Below, one piece after another: positions 1 to 5,962 of a stretch of 5,962 bases of DNA (within the stretch, counting starts at the first letter, position 1; the number at the start of each line of letters is the position of its first letter). The stretch covers positions 1 through 5,962 of the forward strand of contig JAJTXO010000267.1 of assembly GCA_021463315.1 (NCBI GenBank). Direction: 5' to 3'. The notes beneath the pieces were generated by a model. That model did no database searches. It worked only from the letters and a program-made list of their open reading frames with translations, and was not told the origin of the DNA. The translations under genes and the position numbers were made by a program. Origin of the DNA: Caldilineales bacterium. GTDB taxonomy: Bacteria > Chloroflexota > Anaerolineae > JAAEKA01.

Positions 1-4
1 GTAG

Positions 5-93
5 TTCACGATTCTCACGCAAAGCCGTCAAAAATGCCAGGAATCTCTGCCCTTTGCGGTCTTTGCGCCTTTGCGTGAGACAACAATCGTGAA
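5..93. repeat. Long imperfect palindrome with CTTTGCG heptamers (REP/MITE-like intergenic repeat)
   Basis: Bases 13-24 (TCTCACGCAAAG) are the exact reverse complement of 69-80 (CTTTGCGTGAGA). The outer arms 5-12 (TTCACGAT) and 86-93 (ATCGTGAA) extend the pairing, with five unpaired bases (81-85) on the right side, giving a 20-bp stem in total. The heptamer CTTTGCG occurs three times on the right side (52-58, 61-67, 69-75), and its complement CGCAAAG lies in the left arm (18-24), so several alternative foldings are possible. TTTGCG-rich palindromes of this kind are, from memory, frequent dispersed intergenic repeats in Chloroflexota and other environmental bacteria. The element is A/T-richer than the gene that follows and contains no ORF. 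It could act as a terminator-like RNA hairpin for an upstream gene, a non-autonomous mobile repeat, or simply the place where an assembly broke. Confidence 0.75.
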
Positions 94-163
94 GTACTGG
101 TTTTGCTCTTGTGTTTATCCGTCGGCCGGCAGCGACGCTGGCCTCAGTTTCACCTAACTCGAC

Positions 164-170
164 GAGGAGG
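164..170 (+). promoter_or_regulatory. Shine-Dalgarno site that fixes the GTG start
   Basis: GAGGAGG lies 7 nt upstream of the GTG at 178, a strong match to the anti-SD sequence at ideal spacing. The same frame is open upstream to a TTG at 103, but that start has no comparable SD. It would also put 25 polar, arginine-containing residues ahead of a well-formed signal peptide. The SD therefore decides for GTG 178. Confidence 0.88.
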
Positions 171-177
171 TAGTTCT

Positions 178-5934
<5,757 letters not shown>

Positions 5935-5962
5935 CCGGAACCGAAGTAAAAGGCATCTTCGG

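Noticed and set aside
5..93. CRISPR array or tRNA-like structure in the upstream repeat
   Set aside because: Heptamers spaced 8-9 bp apart with no spacers exclude CRISPR, and no tRNA cloverleaf arms or CCA-type end can be drawn.
94..163. Sigma-70 promoter before the gene
   Set aside because: TTTATC (114-119) is a weak -10-like hexamer, but no -35-like hexamer lies at the right distance. I cannot support a promoter call; transcription may also start inside the palindrome or upstream of the window.
103..177. Upstream in-frame TTG start at 103
   Set aside because: It has no Shine-Dalgarno and would add a polar, basic stretch before the signal peptide. GTG 178 has GAGGAGG at 7 nt and gives a well-formed signal peptide.

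Overview
The window holds essentially one gene: a very large, GC-rich open reading frame on the + strand (GTG 178 to TGA 5934, 1,918 codons) for a secreted, multi-modular starch/glycogen/pullulan-degrading enzyme of the bifunctional amylase-pullulanase type. The strong G/C bias at third codon positions and the signal peptide indicate a high-GC bacterium. The TTTGCG-rich palindrome upstream and the module makeup suggest Chloroflexota (Anaerolineae/Caldilineae-like). That is a tentative placement, and a high-GC actinobacterium is not excluded.

Layout. Bases 1-93 are taken up by a long imperfect palindrome with three CTTTGCG heptamers, resembling intergenic repeats scattered in environmental bacterial genomes. 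Bases 94-177 are a short leader with no convincing promoter but a strong Shine-Dalgarno (164-170) placed 7 nt before the GTG start. The protein then reads in order: signal peptide (residues 1-28); two X25/CBM-like beta-sandwich modules; a complete GH13 alpha-amylase-type domain with C-terminal beta domain (about 241-807; catalytic D503/E537/D608); a Big_7-like Ig module; three tandem CBM41/PUD modules; a pullulanase N2-like segment; a CBM48-like module; and a GH13_13-type pullulanase barrel (catalytic D1736/E1773/D1907). The first catalytic domain should attack alpha-1,4 bonds and the second alpha-1,6 branch points, with the binding modules holding the polymer between them.

The main oddity is at the 3' end. 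Pullulanase homology stops immediately after conserved region IV (YVSKHDNQ, ending at base 5904). The T-L-W/F-D that normally follows is absent in all three forward frames, and after eight unrelated residues the frame closes at 5934. The last strand and helix of the barrel and the C-terminal beta domain (roughly 200-250 residues in relatives) are missing. The final ~58 bases look like foreign sequence: a chimeric assembly end or a real rearrangement. I see no previously undescribed system here; the value lies in the architecture, the abrupt junction and the upstream repeat.
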